Source: Candidatus Brocadia sp.
Lineage (GTDB): Bacteria > Planctomycetota > Brocadiia > Brocadiales > Brocadiaceae
Direction of reading: 5' to 3'
DNA length: 48,149 nucleotides
Assembly (NCBI GenBank): GCA_011525665.1
Contig: WYAU01000034.1
Coordinates: forward strand, 1 to 48,149
The position numbers and the translations under genes are program-made. This document shows positions 6,643-15,618 of the stretch, piece after piece. Under the pieces are notes generated by a model. It was not told the DNA's origin and ran no database searches. It saw nothing but the letters and a program-made list of their open reading frames with translations. Positions within the stretch are counted from its first letter, which is position 1, and each line of letters starts with the position of its first letter.

Positions 6643-8757
6643 TTACACGCCTGAAGGGTGAGGTTGCTCCTTTTCTTTCAGGGCAGCTTTACGGCTCAAT
6701 TTAACTCTTTTTTGATCGTCTATTCCGATTACTTTTATCATAATCTCCTGGCCTACCTTCACGACATCTTCGACCCTTTCAACATAGCCGTCAGCCAATT
6801 CTGAAATATGCACCAGCCCGTCATGCCCCGGTATTATTTCCACGAATGCCCCGTATTCTTTCAAGGAAAGGACTTTTCCCGTATAGATTTTCCCAACCTG
6901 CACCTCCTCCGTCATGCGTTCAATCCATATTTTTGCCTTCTGTGAAGATTCTGTAAGCGCTGATGAGATAATCACGGTGCCGTCATCTTCAATTTCTATC
7001 TTTGCGCCCGTTTCTTCCTGTATTTTTTTGATATTTTTCCCGCCGGGTCCGATGACCATACCAATTTTTTCAGGATTAATTTTGATGTGAAGTAATTTTG
7101 GCGCGTATATGGAAATTTCCGCCTTCGGTTTATCAATAATCTTTGCAAGTTCCTGAAGTATATGCAGTCTGCCGTCTTTGGCTTGAGTCAGGGCATCCCT
7201 CATAATTTTCTCTGTGATTCCAAAGATTTTAATATCCATTTGCAGCGCGGTGACGCCTTTCGACGTCCCGGCAACTTTAAAATCCATATCACCCAGGTGA
7301 TCTTCTGTTCCTAAAATGTCGGAGAGTATGCACACATTTTCCCCTTCTTTCACCAGACCCATTGCAATGCCGGCAACCGGCGCAGTTATAGGAATACCGG
7401 CATCCATCATGGACAGGGTTCCACCACAAACAGTCGCCATTGAAGATGAACCGTTGGATTCCGTAATATCGGAAACAATCCGGATGGTATAGGGGAACAA
7501 GTTTGACGGGGGAAGCACTGCCTCCAATGCCCGTTCGGCTAAAGCCCCGTGTCCGATCTCCCGTCTGCCTGGCCCGCGTAAAGGCTTCACTTCGCCAACG
7601 CAAAAAGGCGGAAAATTATAGTCAAGCATGAATTTCTTTGAATATTCTTCCTCAAGGGTATCCACTTTCTGTTCATCCATAGTTGTACCCAGAGTTGTTA
7701 CCACGATAGCCTGAGTTTCACCCCGTGTAAACAAGGCAGAACCATGAGTCCGCGGCAACATTCCCGCCTCGCAGGTAATGGGCCTGATATCTTTTAATCC
7801 CCGCCCGTCCGGCCTCCTCCCCTCTTGCACGATTTGATCGCGGACTACGATTGTTTCAATCCTTTCGAATATCGCCTTGATTGTTTTTTTGGCGGGAGCG
7901 CCTTCTTTTTCCGTGCAATATTCCGCGATAATCTGGTTGAGTATTTCGTTCAGGGCCAGTTTTCTCGTCTCTTTTCCCGGCGTCTGGTTCTTTTCTAAAA
8001 TTTGTGAGTAGTATTTCTTTTTGATCTCTTCCAAAAGAGACGTGTCAAGCTTTAGCGGAGGAATTTTCTGTTTCTCTTTTCCGCATTGAGCGACCAATTC
8101 CCTCTGGAGGTGAACGATTTCTTTGATAAAGGCATGTCCAAACATAATGGCATTCACCATCTGTTCTTCAGGAATCTCCTTGCTGGATGCCTCAACCATC
8201 GTAACGGCGTCTTCCGTCCCCGAGACAACGAGATCCATCGTGCTCATAGACAGCTCGGCATGGGTGGGATTGATGACGAATTCTCCGTCTATTTGACCCA
8301 CTCTTACAGAACCGGTAGGGCCACAGAAAGGAATGCTTGATACGGATAAAGCTGCAGAAGCACCTATCATGGCGAGGATGTCGGGATCATTCTCTTTATC
8401 CGCCGAGAGAACTATTGACATTACCTGAACTTCGCGAAGATATGTTTCCGGAAAGAGGGGCCTGAGAGGACGATCTATTAACCGCATGGTTAATATTTCC
8501 TTTAAGGTGGGCTTGCCTTCTCTCTTAAAAAAACCACCGGGAAACTTGCCGGCCGCATACGTTTTTTCTCTATAGTCTACCGTAAGAGGGAAAAAATCCG
8601 CTTCTTCATTTTCTTCTGGCGCAGACACCGCCGTTGCCAGCACTATAGTGTCCCCATACTGAACTAAAGCCGCGCCATCGGCCTGCTTTGCAATTTTACC
8701 CGTTTCAATACTGAGTACTCTTTTGCCGATCAGTCTTTCTACTTTACAATATGCCAT
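6643..8757 (-). CDS. pnp: Polyribonucleotide nucleotidyltransferase (PNPase)
   Basis: The 704-residue enzyme degrades RNA 3' to 5' with phosphate and can add tails. Two RNase PH domains are visible, the second starting near VQEGRRPDGRGLKDIRPI and carrying FTRGETQ. They are followed by a KH domain with IGPGGKNIKKIQEETG and a C-terminal S1 domain (VGKIYTGKVLSLKEYGAFVE). Length matches the family (about 700). It follows rpsO on the same strand after 118 bp, the widespread rpsO-pnp order. The ATG is preceded by a GAGGTG ribosome-binding site. Confidence 0.97.
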   Translation of the reverse strand: MAYCKVERLIGKRVLSIETGKIAKQADGAALVQYGDTIVLATAVSAPEENEEADFFPLTVDYREKTYAAGKFPGGFFKREGKPTLKEILTMRLIDRPLRPLFPETYLREVQVMSIVLSADKENDPDILAMIGASAALSVSSIPFCGPTGSVRVGQIDGEFVINPTHAELSMSTMDLVVSGTEDAVTMVEASSKEIPEEQMVNAIMFGHAFIKEIVHLQRELVAQCGKEKQKIPPLKLDTSLLEEIKKKYYSQILEKNQTPGKETRKLALNEILNQIIAEYCTEKEGAPAKKTIKAIFERIETIVVRDQIVQEGRRPDGRGLKDIRPITCEAGMLPRTHGSALFTRGETQAIVVTTLGTTMDEQKVDTLEEEYSKKFMLDYNFPPFCVGEVKPLRGPGRREIGHGALAERALEAVLPPSNLFPYTIRIVSDITESNGSSSMATVCGGTLSMMDAGIPITAPVAGIAMGLVKEGENVCILSDILGTEDHLGDMDFKVAGTSKGVTALQMDIKIFGITEKIMRDALTQAKDGRLHILQELAKIIDKPKAEISIYAPKLLHIKINPEKIGMVIGPGGKNIKKIQEETGAKIEIEDDGTVIISSALTESSQKAKIWIERMTEEVQVGKIYTGKVLSLKEYGAFVEIIPGHDGLVHISELADGYVERVEDVVKVGQEIMIKVIGIDDQKRVKLSRKAALKEKEQPHPSGV

Positions 8758-8875
8758 TTAACACCTCGTCTCGTTTGTTTCTCATATCTCATTTTTTTGA
8801 CCAGCAAAAGATATGAACAATGTGAAATTTTATACATTTTTGGATAGGTTTAGGGGTTCCTCCTAAAATTTTGAT

Positions 8876-9142
8876 TTATTTCCTTATGCCAAGCTTACTG
8901 ATAAGTTTCTTATATCGTTCGTTATCCCTGTTTGATAAATATTTAAGTAATGCCGACCGGTGTCCGACCATTTGAAGCAGGCCTCTTCGGGATGTGTGGT
9001 CCTTTTTGTGGTCCTTTAGGTGGTCACTTAAATGATTGATCCGCTCGGTAAGCAACGCTACCTGCACCTCCGGAGAACCCGTATCATTTTCATGAACCCT
9101 GATATCTTTAATAATTTGCTGCTTTGCTTCTTTACTTATCAT
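8876..9142 (-). CDS. rpsO: Ribosomal protein S15
   Basis: The 88-residue protein matches S15 along its length: [18 protein letters not shown] in the first helices, [10 protein letters not shown], and [18 protein letters not shown] at the end. It binds 16S rRNA in the central domain early in 30S assembly. I favour the ATG at 9142, which has AAGGA nine bases upstream; an ATG three codons earlier (9151) is possible but abuts that site. It is followed by pnp, as in many bacteria. Confidence 0.96.
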   Translation of the reverse strand: MISKEAKQQIIKDIRVHENDTGSPEVQVALLTERINHLSDHLKDHKKDHTSRRGLLQMVGHRSALLKYLSNRDNERYKKLISKLGIRK

Positions 9143-9151
9143 TACACCCAT

Positions 9152-9376
9152 TCCTTACAAAAATACTGACAAAAAAGCGACAATCGTCTTTAAAATAATA
9201 ACATTACTATCATTGTAGGTGAATTACTATAGCAAAGCTTGGCTATCCTTTGCAACAAAAAAATTTATCAAACCCTTCTCTACAAAACCACAACTCAAGC
9301 AAACGATTTAATGTTTTGCAAGTCGTGTCTTTTGCGGGTGTATCCAAATGACGCCGTCTTATTCACCCCATGTTCG
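9152..9376. other. Intergenic between rpsO and the polyferredoxin gene
   Basis: These 225 bp are AT-rich with no open gene. They hold the promoter region of rpsO on the minus strand and the 3' end of the polyferredoxin transcript. I see no convincing hairpin terminator. Confidence 0.4.
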
Positions 9377-11824
9377 TTACAGTTTTTCCGCAACAAGCTT
9401 TAACATCATTTCCGCCTTTTCCTTATCGGGAGAAAGGAATGCCATACCGAATATGTGTGTTTTTTGTAAACACGATGTGTACCGTAGTTCTTTGTCCTGA
9501 AAGGTATGGATCATTTCACCCGTAAATTCCTTTTCACTCCACGACCTCCAGAGTTTCACCACGTCGTCAAAGGCAAGCCTTGCCGTATCTATGTCAGGAT
9601 ACCGTATAAGCATAAGTTTCAGCGGTTCTGTGTTTGCGTCGGGTCTGTATTCAGCAATAACGACATCGGTTCTTTCGCTGAGATGAAATACATTTTCCTC
9701 AATAAAATTGTCAGAAATATTGATATTATCCAGGATAATTTTTTTATGAAAGAATTTTGCACTTTCCTGAATAAGATATTTATCAGGAAGATAATTCATT
9801 ATCTCCGGCAAAGACGCCTTTGTATAGGGCATGGAAGCGACAATGGATTTGCCGAGGGAAATAACTTCCTCGGGCAAAATATCTCCCTCCCTTGGTTCGA
9901 TCTTTACAAAGTATGTTCCGTTCCAGAGATAGAGGTAGCTGTGGAATAGCGCACTGCCGTTACCCAGTGTTATTTCATCGCCGGCGCGGTCTATACTGAA
10001 AACTCCAAATGCGTCTTCGGGTGAATCGAACTCCCAGATATCGACAAGCACCTTTTTGTTTGTTTTTTTTAGATATTCGGCATTCGAGACGCGGATAAAG
10101 GAGTACGACAGGTAGGGTTCCGCCCCACCGTTAATGTATTCATAAAGTCTTTCCTTTCCTTCAAACGTATTTGGCCCAAATACCCTTTTCCATGCCCCGA
10201 TGGTTGCCGGGAAAAGATTATCCATGATCAAAAAAGCCTTTGGACTCCTTATCTTCGTTTGGGGTTGTATTCCTTCTACGACGATTGCCGATGTTCCTAG
10301 GACGGGGCACACCTTCTCACAAAAACCACAGCCTGTGCAAACATCCTCCCGCACAAAAGGCCTCCGTATCTCCCGTTGTTGGGCATCCACATAAGTATTA
10401 AAATGGATGGCCTTTGTGGGTACAGGACATACCTCCTCACAAACACCGCAGTTAAAATCCTGCCATCTTTTTTCCAATTCCGGCAACCGCGCATAGCCTA
10501 CCCAGGGAATACACCGGTTGTGGTCTATCCGTGCCTTGCCCAAAGCCACTTCACGTTTTTCCTCCAGGTCCAAACGCCTGATGGCGCCGGAAGGACAGAC
10601 ACGCGTGCAGAGCACACAGCCATAATCACAGTATCCGATCCGGGGAATAAGTTTCGGTGTCCATAAGCCCTCAATACCCGCCTCCAATAGCGTAGGGTGA
10701 AGCCCATTGGTTTTGCAGACCTTCATGCACTCGCCACAGCGGATACAGAGCGCAAGAAACTCTTCTTCATCCACTGCGCCGGGAGGACGAATAAGAGAAG
10801 CCTTCCCCTTATTGGTAATCTTTGAATAATTTAACCTTACTAAAGGCGCCATTGCCGCACCGGTAAGGCCGGATACAAGAAATGCCCTCTTCGAGAGGTC
10901 TACGGAATGCCTTTGCCCGCCAGGTTGTCCTTTGCCAAAGGTAATACTGTTTTCCGGACATACCTTCTGGCATGTCATGCACAAAATACACTCGCCTTCT
11001 TTTGTGCCATGCCCGTCGGCGCTGATTGCCCCCATGCCACACTTCTCAACACACAGGCCGCAGCTTGTGCACGATGATGAAACGTTTCTCCTGAATAATG
11101 CCCGGTCTGAAAAGAGCGCAAGGATGGCGCCCATAGGGCAGATATTCCTGCACCAATAACGACGGAACACCATGCCAGAAGAGATTAACACAACAAACGC
11201 AACAAGAAGGATTCCGTGTGCCCTGAAGAAAGGCGCATGATGGGCAAAAAGTATAGTCTGGATGAACTTGTGGAGGAAGATAAAAATATACCCGATAAGG
11301 GGGATGGCGCTGAAGTAGCCAAAAAGACCGTCAATAAGGTTGATAACATAGGGGTGGATGGTTATTGCGTATGCGCTGGTGGCAATGGAGAGGGGGTCAA
11401 ACCATCCCGCGTACTGTCGTGTAAACAAGAGGCTTATCAAAAGGAATGCGAGGAGATAGTATTTTAACGCGCGACCGTCATAAATATTTTTGTGAGACCT
11501 CCGCCTGAAACCGGCGAAGAAACGGTCTGTAATATCGATAGTTGTCCCAAGCGGGCAAATCCATGCGCAAAAGAAACGCCCGAAGGGAATCGTCAAAAAC
11601 AGCACAAAAATAGCAGGCCAATATTTCAGAATAAATGTTTTTGCCGCCATCATCGACCCAAGGGCAGAAAGGGGACTCATGCGAAGAAATATATTGGCCG
11701 AAAGGTCCTTTTCCGTAAGAGGGTCTGCAAAGAGAAGCAGGTAAAGGAAAAGGGAAAAGGACAGGTATTGCACAACCCTGCGTCCCTGGTAAGGCCATTC
11801 ATTTTTGTTATAATTTCCCCGCAT
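9377..11824 (-). CDS. Membrane polyferredoxin (NapH/NapG-like fusion) with C-terminal DUF6599-like domain
   Basis: The 815-residue protein has an N-terminal NapH/CcoG-like part with several membrane helices and two CX3CP motifs (FCAWICPLG, WCRNICPMG). Two cytosolic [4Fe-4S] motifs follow (CTSCGLCVEKC, CILCMTCQKVC). A hydrophobic stretch preceded by SKRAF recalls the signal region of NapG. Four further cluster-binding blocks come next (CIRCGECMKVC, CDYGCVLCTRVC, CGVCEEVC, CTGCGFCEKVC). From about residue 535 a soluble domain resembles DUF6599 (NLFPATIGAWKRV, YEYINGGAEPYLSY). It probably moves electrons from the quinone pool or ferredoxins to periplasmic acceptors. The fusion of all three parts is unusual; the partner is unknown. 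It is transcribed alone. Confidence 0.8.
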   Translation of the reverse strand: MRGNYNKNEWPYQGRRVVQYLSFSLFLYLLLFADPLTEKDLSANIFLRMSPLSALGSMMAAKTFILKYWPAIFVLFLTIPFGRFFCAWICPLGTTIDITDRFFAGFRRRSHKNIYDGRALKYYLLAFLLISLLFTRQYAGWFDPLSIATSAYAITIHPYVINLIDGLFGYFSAIPLIGYIFIFLHKFIQTILFAHHAPFFRAHGILLVAFVVLISSGMVFRRYWCRNICPMGAILALFSDRALFRRNVSSSCTSCGLCVEKCGMGAISADGHGTKEGECILCMTCQKVCPENSITFGKGQPGGQRHSVDLSKRAFLVSGLTGAAMAPLVRLNYSKITNKGKASLIRPPGAVDEEEFLALCIRCGECMKVCKTNGLHPTLLEAGIEGLWTPKLIPRIGYCDYGCVLCTRVCPSGAIRRLDLEEKREVALGKARIDHNRCIPWVGYARLPELEKRWQDFNCGVCEEVCPVPTKAIHFNTYVDAQQREIRRPFVREDVCTGCGFCEKVCPVLGTSAIVVEGIQPQTKIRSPKAFLIMDNLFPATIGAWKRVFGPNTFEGKERLYEYINGGAEPYLSYSFIRVSNAEYLKKTNKKVLVDIWEFDSPEDAFGVFSIDRAGDEITLGNGSALFHSYLYLWNGTYFVKIEPREGDILPEEVISLGKSIVASMPYTKASLPEIMNYLPDKYLIQESAKFFHKKIILDNINISDNFIEENVFHLSERTDVVIAEYRPDANTEPLKLMLIRYPDIDTARLAFDDVVKLWRSWSEKEFTGEMIHTFQDKELRYTSCLQKTHIFGMAFLSPDKEKAEMMLKLVAEKL

Positions 11825-12001
11825 AATGTTTTGAGTAAATGTTTCGACAGGTAAAATAATATGCAGAATTAATTCTTTGCTTGAAACTAAAGAATTTCCG
11901 GTGATTTAGTATACTAAGAATTCATGCTTTTATCCATAATTATCATCAAAAATATCCGTTATCGGCAAAAAATCCGGACAGCGGTGACTTGCCGAATTAT
12001 A

Positions 12002-12030
12002 TTGACTCATCCCGTATATTCGGCTATATT
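12002..12030 (+). promoter_or_regulatory. Sigma-70-type promoter for the argH-lysA unit
   Basis: TTGACT at 12002-12007 and TATATT at 12025-12030 are separated by exactly 17 bases, about 85 bp upstream of the argH start. The rest of 11825-12116 is AT-rich, without a gene, and must also contain the divergent polyferredoxin promoter. Confidence 0.6.
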
Positions 12031-12116
12031 ACTTAACTTCTTTTTTCGACAGGAGTTGTTCGCTACAAAGTCGCGGGAACAGAGGGAATAGTCTTTTTGC
12101 TAAAGAGTGGTGATTT

Positions 12117-13502
12117 ATGAGGCAAAAAAAGCCGTGGGGAGGGAGGTTTACCAAGCAGACAGCGGCCTCGGTGGAGTCGTTCACTGAATCGGTTTCATTC
12201 GACTGGCGGCTCTACCGGTATGACATTGAAGGCAGTATAGCCCATGCAAACATGCTTGCCCGGTGCAAGCTAATTACCGACAAAGAAAAAGATGCAATCG
12301 TTAAGGGGCTGAAGGAAATTCTCGCTGAGATAGAAGCCGAAACGTTTGAGTTTAAAAACTCCCTTGAAGACGTTCATATGAATATTGAGTCGGCGCTGAT
12401 TGCGCGGATTGGCGAGGCCGGCAAAAAACTCCATACCGCCCGAAGCCGGAACGACCAGGTTGCCCTCGACCTGCGGCTCTGGACACGCAATCAGACCCGT
12501 GCAGTGACAGGCCTTCTGGCACTGTTGCAAAGGGAACTGGTGAAAAAGGGGAAGACGTTTTTTGGTCTGATTATGCCCGGTTTTACCCACCTGCAGCACG
12601 CCCAGCCGGTACTGGTATCTCACTATTTGTTAGCATACGTAGAGATGCTGGAGCGTGATAAGATGCGGCTTCAGGATTGCTGTGCCCGGCTTAATAAGTC
12701 ACCTCTGGGAGCGTGTGCCCTCGCGGGGACAACACTTCCTACCGATCCCGTATTTACGGCGAAATTGCTTGGCTTTGAAGGGGCTTGTGAGAACAGTATG
12801 GATGCCGTGAGCGACAGGGATTTTTGTGTTGAATATGCGTTTTGTCTCTCCATGGTTGCCATGCATCTGTCCCGTATCTGTGAGGAGTGGATTATCTGGT
12901 GCAATGACGAAATGAAGTTTATCGAGATCAGTGATGCCTATTGCACGGGTTCCAGTATCATGCCCCAAAAAAAGAATCCCGACGTGCTTGAACTGATCCG
13001 GGGCAAATGCGGTCGTGTGTTTGGCCATCTGACGGCCCTGCTCACCCTGCTCAAGGGATTGCCACTGAGTTATAATCGCGACATGCAGGAGGATAAGATT
13101 GCGATATTTGATGCGGCGGACACGGTTCAGATTTCGTTATCCATCCTGGCCGAACTGGTGGCAAATTCAGATTTTAACGGGGAGCAGATGATGTCTGCCT
13201 GCGAGAAGGGGTTTATTGACGCCACTGCGCTTGCGGAGTATCTGGTCAAAAAGGGTGTGCCCTTTCGTATGGCTCACGAGATTGTCGGAAAGATCGTGCG
13301 GGAGTGTATCAGGGTGCAATGCAGGTTGATGGATTTGCACCTGGAGAGTTTTAAGGCATTTTCTTCCGTCATAGAGAAGGATGTGTACAAAGTGCTCGGG
13401 GTGGAAAATTGTATTAAGAATTATAAGAGTTATGGCTCTACAGCGCCGGGTTTTGTTAAAAAACGGATAGCGTTTTGGGAAAAGAAACTGAGTAAAGGAT
13501 GA
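12117..13502 (+). CDS. argH: Argininosuccinate lyase
   Basis: The 461-residue enzyme splits argininosuccinate into arginine and fumarate, the last step of arginine synthesis, in the cytoplasm. It begins with KKPWGGRFTKQTAASVESFT and has the family blocks HTARSRNDQVALDLRLW and the fumarase/aspartase signature GSSIMPQKKNPD with the catalytic serine loop. Length is normal (about 460). The lysA start lies 15 bp downstream, so the two are co-transcribed from the promoter at 12002. No other arg genes are near; the link to the downstream agmatinase at 25895 is only metabolic. Confidence 0.96.
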   Translation: MRQKKPWGGRFTKQTAASVESFTESVSFDWRLYRYDIEGSIAHANMLARCKLITDKEKDAIVKGLKEILAEIEAETFEFKNSLEDVHMNIESALIARIGEAGKKLHTARSRNDQVALDLRLWTRNQTRAVTGLLALLQRELVKKGKTFFGLIMPGFTHLQHAQPVLVSHYLLAYVEMLERDKMRLQDCCARLNKSPLGACALAGTTLPTDPVFTAKLLGFEGACENSMDAVSDRDFCVEYAFCLSMVAMHLSRICEEWIIWCNDEMKFIEISDAYCTGSSIMPQKKNPDVLELIRGKCGRVFGHLTALLTLLKGLPLSYNRDMQEDKIAIFDAADTVQISLSILAELVANSDFNGEQMMSACEKGFIDATALAEYLVKKGVPFRMAHEIVGKIVRECIRVQCRLMDLHLESFKAFSSVIEKDVYKVLGVENCIKNYKSYGSTAPGFVKKRIAFWEKKLSKG

Positions 13503-13517
13503 ACGGGTAAATAGTTT

Positions 13518-14810
13518 ATGGATACTTTTGAATACAGGGGTAAGACGCTCTTTTGTGAGAATGTAAAGGTAGGAGATATTGTTTCAGAGGTAGGAACGCC
13601 GGCTTATGTTTACAGTAAAGGTGCGATTCTGGCACGTTATCATGAATTAAAAACAGCCTTCCAGGATGTCGATACGCTGATCTGTTTTTCTGTGAAGTCG
13701 AATTCGAATCTCTCTATATGTAAGTTGCTGGCAGAGGAAGGATCGGGCTTTGACGTGGTTTCCGGCGGTGAGTTGTTCCGGGCAATCAAGGCCGGAGGAG
13801 ACCCGTCAAAGGTTGTATTTGCGGGTGTAGGAAAGACGGACAGGGAGATGCGATACGCCCTGGAAAAAGACATTTTTATGTTCAACGTTGAATCCCTGGC
13901 AGAACTTAAGCATATTAATGCCATTGCTAAAGAAGTGGGAAAAGTGCCGAGGGTGGCCTTGCGGATCAATCCGGATATCGATGCAAAAACGCATGCAAAG
14001 ACTACTACGGGTAAAAAAGAAAACAAATTCGGTATCGATTTTACGGAAGCTGAAAGGATTATTACACAATCTGCATTCTATCAAAACGTTGATCTGTGCG
14101 GGTTACATGTGCACCTGGGCTCACCTATCTATACGGTGGATCCCTATGTGCGCGCCCTTAGGAAGATCGTGAGGTTTGTAAAAAACTGCAGGGAGGGGGG
14201 ACTGGATATCGAGTTTGTGAACATAGGGGGTGGCTATTGTATCTCATATACAGGAGAAAAAGTCATACGGCCGAAAGATTATGCAGGAAAAATTCTCCCG
14301 CTGGTGAAAGAGATGCAGTGTAATCTCATCCTGGAACCGGGGCGGTTTGTTGTAGGGAATTCCGGGATTCTGGTTACCAGGGTAATTTATACAAAAGAGA
14401 CCGTTCATGGCAAGAAATTTGTCATCTGTGATGCGGGCATGAACGATTTAATACGCCCTGCGCTTTACGATGCATTTCACCGGATATGGCCGGTAAATAC
14501 GAGTATAAAGATGCCAAAGGTGGAAAATACCGGTAAATCCCCGGTAAAAAGGGGGATGGATGTGGTAGATATCGTAGGCCCCGTTTGTGAGAGCAGCGAT
14601 GTCTTTGCCGCCAATAGGTCCCTGCCCAGGGTGAAAGAGGGGGATTTATTGACCATATTCAGCGCCGGTGCGTATGGTTTCTCGATGAGTTCCAGTTACA
14701 ATTCCCGCCCGCGTCCCTGTGAAGTCCTGGTGGAAGGGGATCGGTATCATGTTATCAGGAAAAGGGAAACATACGAGAATTTAGTCAGCGGTGAAAATTT
14801 TACGTGGTGA
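13518..14810 (+). CDS. lysA: Diaminopimelate decarboxylase
   Basis: The 430-residue PLP enzyme makes lysine from meso-diaminopimelate. The PLP lysine is in FSVKSNSNLSI; HLGSPI, the glycine-rich VNIGGGY and LEPGRFVVGNSG bind the phosphate and cofactor; VGPVCESSDVFA carries the C-terminal active-site cysteine contributed across the dimer. Length fits the family. The segment VENTGKSPVKRGMDVV in the C-terminal domain looks like a short insertion of low-complexity codons. It is tightly packed between argH and the siroheme gene, whose start follows 10 bp after its stop. Confidence 0.95.
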   Translation: MDTFEYRGKTLFCENVKVGDIVSEVGTPAYVYSKGAILARYHELKTAFQDVDTLICFSVKSNSNLSICKLLAEEGSGFDVVSGGELFRAIKAGGDPSKVVFAGVGKTDREMRYALEKDIFMFNVESLAELKHINAIAKEVGKVPRVALRINPDIDAKTHAKTTTGKKENKFGIDFTEAERIITQSAFYQNVDLCGLHVHLGSPIYTVDPYVRALRKIVRFVKNCREGGLDIEFVNIGGGYCISYTGEKVIRPKDYAGKILPLVKEMQCNLILEPGRFVVGNSGILVTRVIYTKETVHGKKFVICDAGMNDLIRPALYDAFHRIWPVNTSIKMPKVENTGKSPVKRGMDVVDIVGPVCESSDVFAANRSLPRVKEGDLLTIFSAGAYGFSMSSSYNSRPRPCEVLVEGDRYHVIRKRETYENLVSGENFTW

Positions 14811-14820
14811 TTCGATAACG

Positions 14821-15462
14821 ATGATAAAATATTATCCTATATTCCTGAATATTCAGGACAAGAAGTGTGTGGTGGTGGGTGGCGGTGAAGTTGCCTGGCG
14901 TAAAGTGTGCAGCCTGAAAGATGCCGGCGCGAAGGTGACGGTTGTGTCTCCCGAGTTTTGCCCGGAACTGGAAAAAGAAACGGGAATTGAGCGGATTACA
15001 CAGAGATATGACACAAAGTTTCTGAAAGAAGCGGTGCTCGTTGTAGCCTCTACGAATGATGGGACAGTGAACAAAAAGATTTACTCGGATGCTGTCGAAA
15101 GGGGAATTCCGGTAAATGTTGTTGACAAGCCGGAATATTGTTCCTTTATTGTGCCTTCGTCCGTTATGCGGGGAGACCTGTGTATAAGCGTCTCGACGGG
15201 GGGGGCAAGCCCCACTTTAGCGCGTTATATAAGGGAATTACTGGAAAAACAGTTCGGGGATGAGTATGGTGAGTTTACGAAACTTTTATCAGAGATGAGG
15301 CGAAAGATACTTTCCGAGGTAAAAGAGGAATCCCTGAGGCGAGACATCTTGCAGCGAATTGCAGGGCTTGATATGCTTGAGATTGTTAAGAAAAAAGGTG
15401 TATTGGAGGCGAAAAAGAAAATGTTAGAGATCGTTTCTGAAAAAATTTCCGGGGGCAATTAA
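14821..15462 (+). CDS. Precorrin-2 dehydrogenase / sirohydrochlorin ferrochelatase (CysG N-terminal, Met8-like)
   Basis: The 213-residue product is the bifunctional NAD-dependent dehydrogenase and ferrochelatase that turns precorrin-2 into siroheme. It starts YYPIFLNIQDKKCVVVGGGE, with the GGGEVAWRKV nucleotide-binding loop, ASTNDGTVNK, and the VSTGGASPTLARYIRELLE segment of the dimerisation domain. The methyltransferase half of CysG is absent, as is usual in Met8/SirC types. I start at ATG 14821, after the lysA stop. The product would serve the sulfite-reductase-like protein encoded next, so placement directly before it is meaningful. Confidence 0.9.
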   Translation: MIKYYPIFLNIQDKKCVVVGGGEVAWRKVCSLKDAGAKVTVVSPEFCPELEKETGIERITQRYDTKFLKEAVLVVASTNDGTVNKKIYSDAVERGIPVNVVDKPEYCSFIVPSSVMRGDLCISVSTGGASPTLARYIRELLEKQFGDEYGEFTKLLSEMRRKILSEVKEESLRRDILQRIAGLDMLEIVKKKGVLEAKKKMLEIVSEKISGGN

Positions 15463-15490
15463 GTCGACAATGTCTGTAGACTCCTTTTTT
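15462..15490 (+). terminator. Hairpin terminator after the siroheme gene
   Basis: AGTCGACA pairs with TGTAGACT around a five-base loop (one mismatch), followed by CCTTTTTT. It directly follows the stop codon and would end the argH-lysA-siroheme transcript. Confidence 0.65.
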
Positions 15491-15491
15491 C

Positions 15492-15520
15492 TTGCAAGAT
15501 TTTTTGTGAATTGTTATCAT
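15492..15520 (+). promoter_or_regulatory. Sigma-70-type promoter for the sulfur gene cluster
   Basis: TTGCAA at 15492-15497 and TATCAT at 15515-15520 are 17 bases apart, just after the terminator and about 100 bp before the sulfite-reductase-like gene. The leader between them and the start (15521-15618) contains repeats of TTGTGAATTGT but no riboswitch that I recognise. Confidence 0.45.
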
Positions 15521-15618
15521 TAAAACTATCTCTTTAGGCAGGGTTTGGTTTCCTGTAATTGGTGTATTGTGAATTGTTTATAAAACGGTGGATTATCCCA
15601 AAAATACTAGGAGTTTGA

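Noticed and set aside
7289-7603. Long frames on other phases inside pnp, argH and the cytochrome genes
   Set aside because: They overlap conserved coding sequence completely and lack protein-like composition or ribosome-binding sites.
14521-14580. A repeat insertion in lysA around GKSPVKRGMDV, similar to those in the cytochrome and cobU
   Set aside because: The DNA (TCCCCGGTAAAAAGGGGGA) has a short inverted repeat but lacks the longer borders of the other elements; too weak to call.
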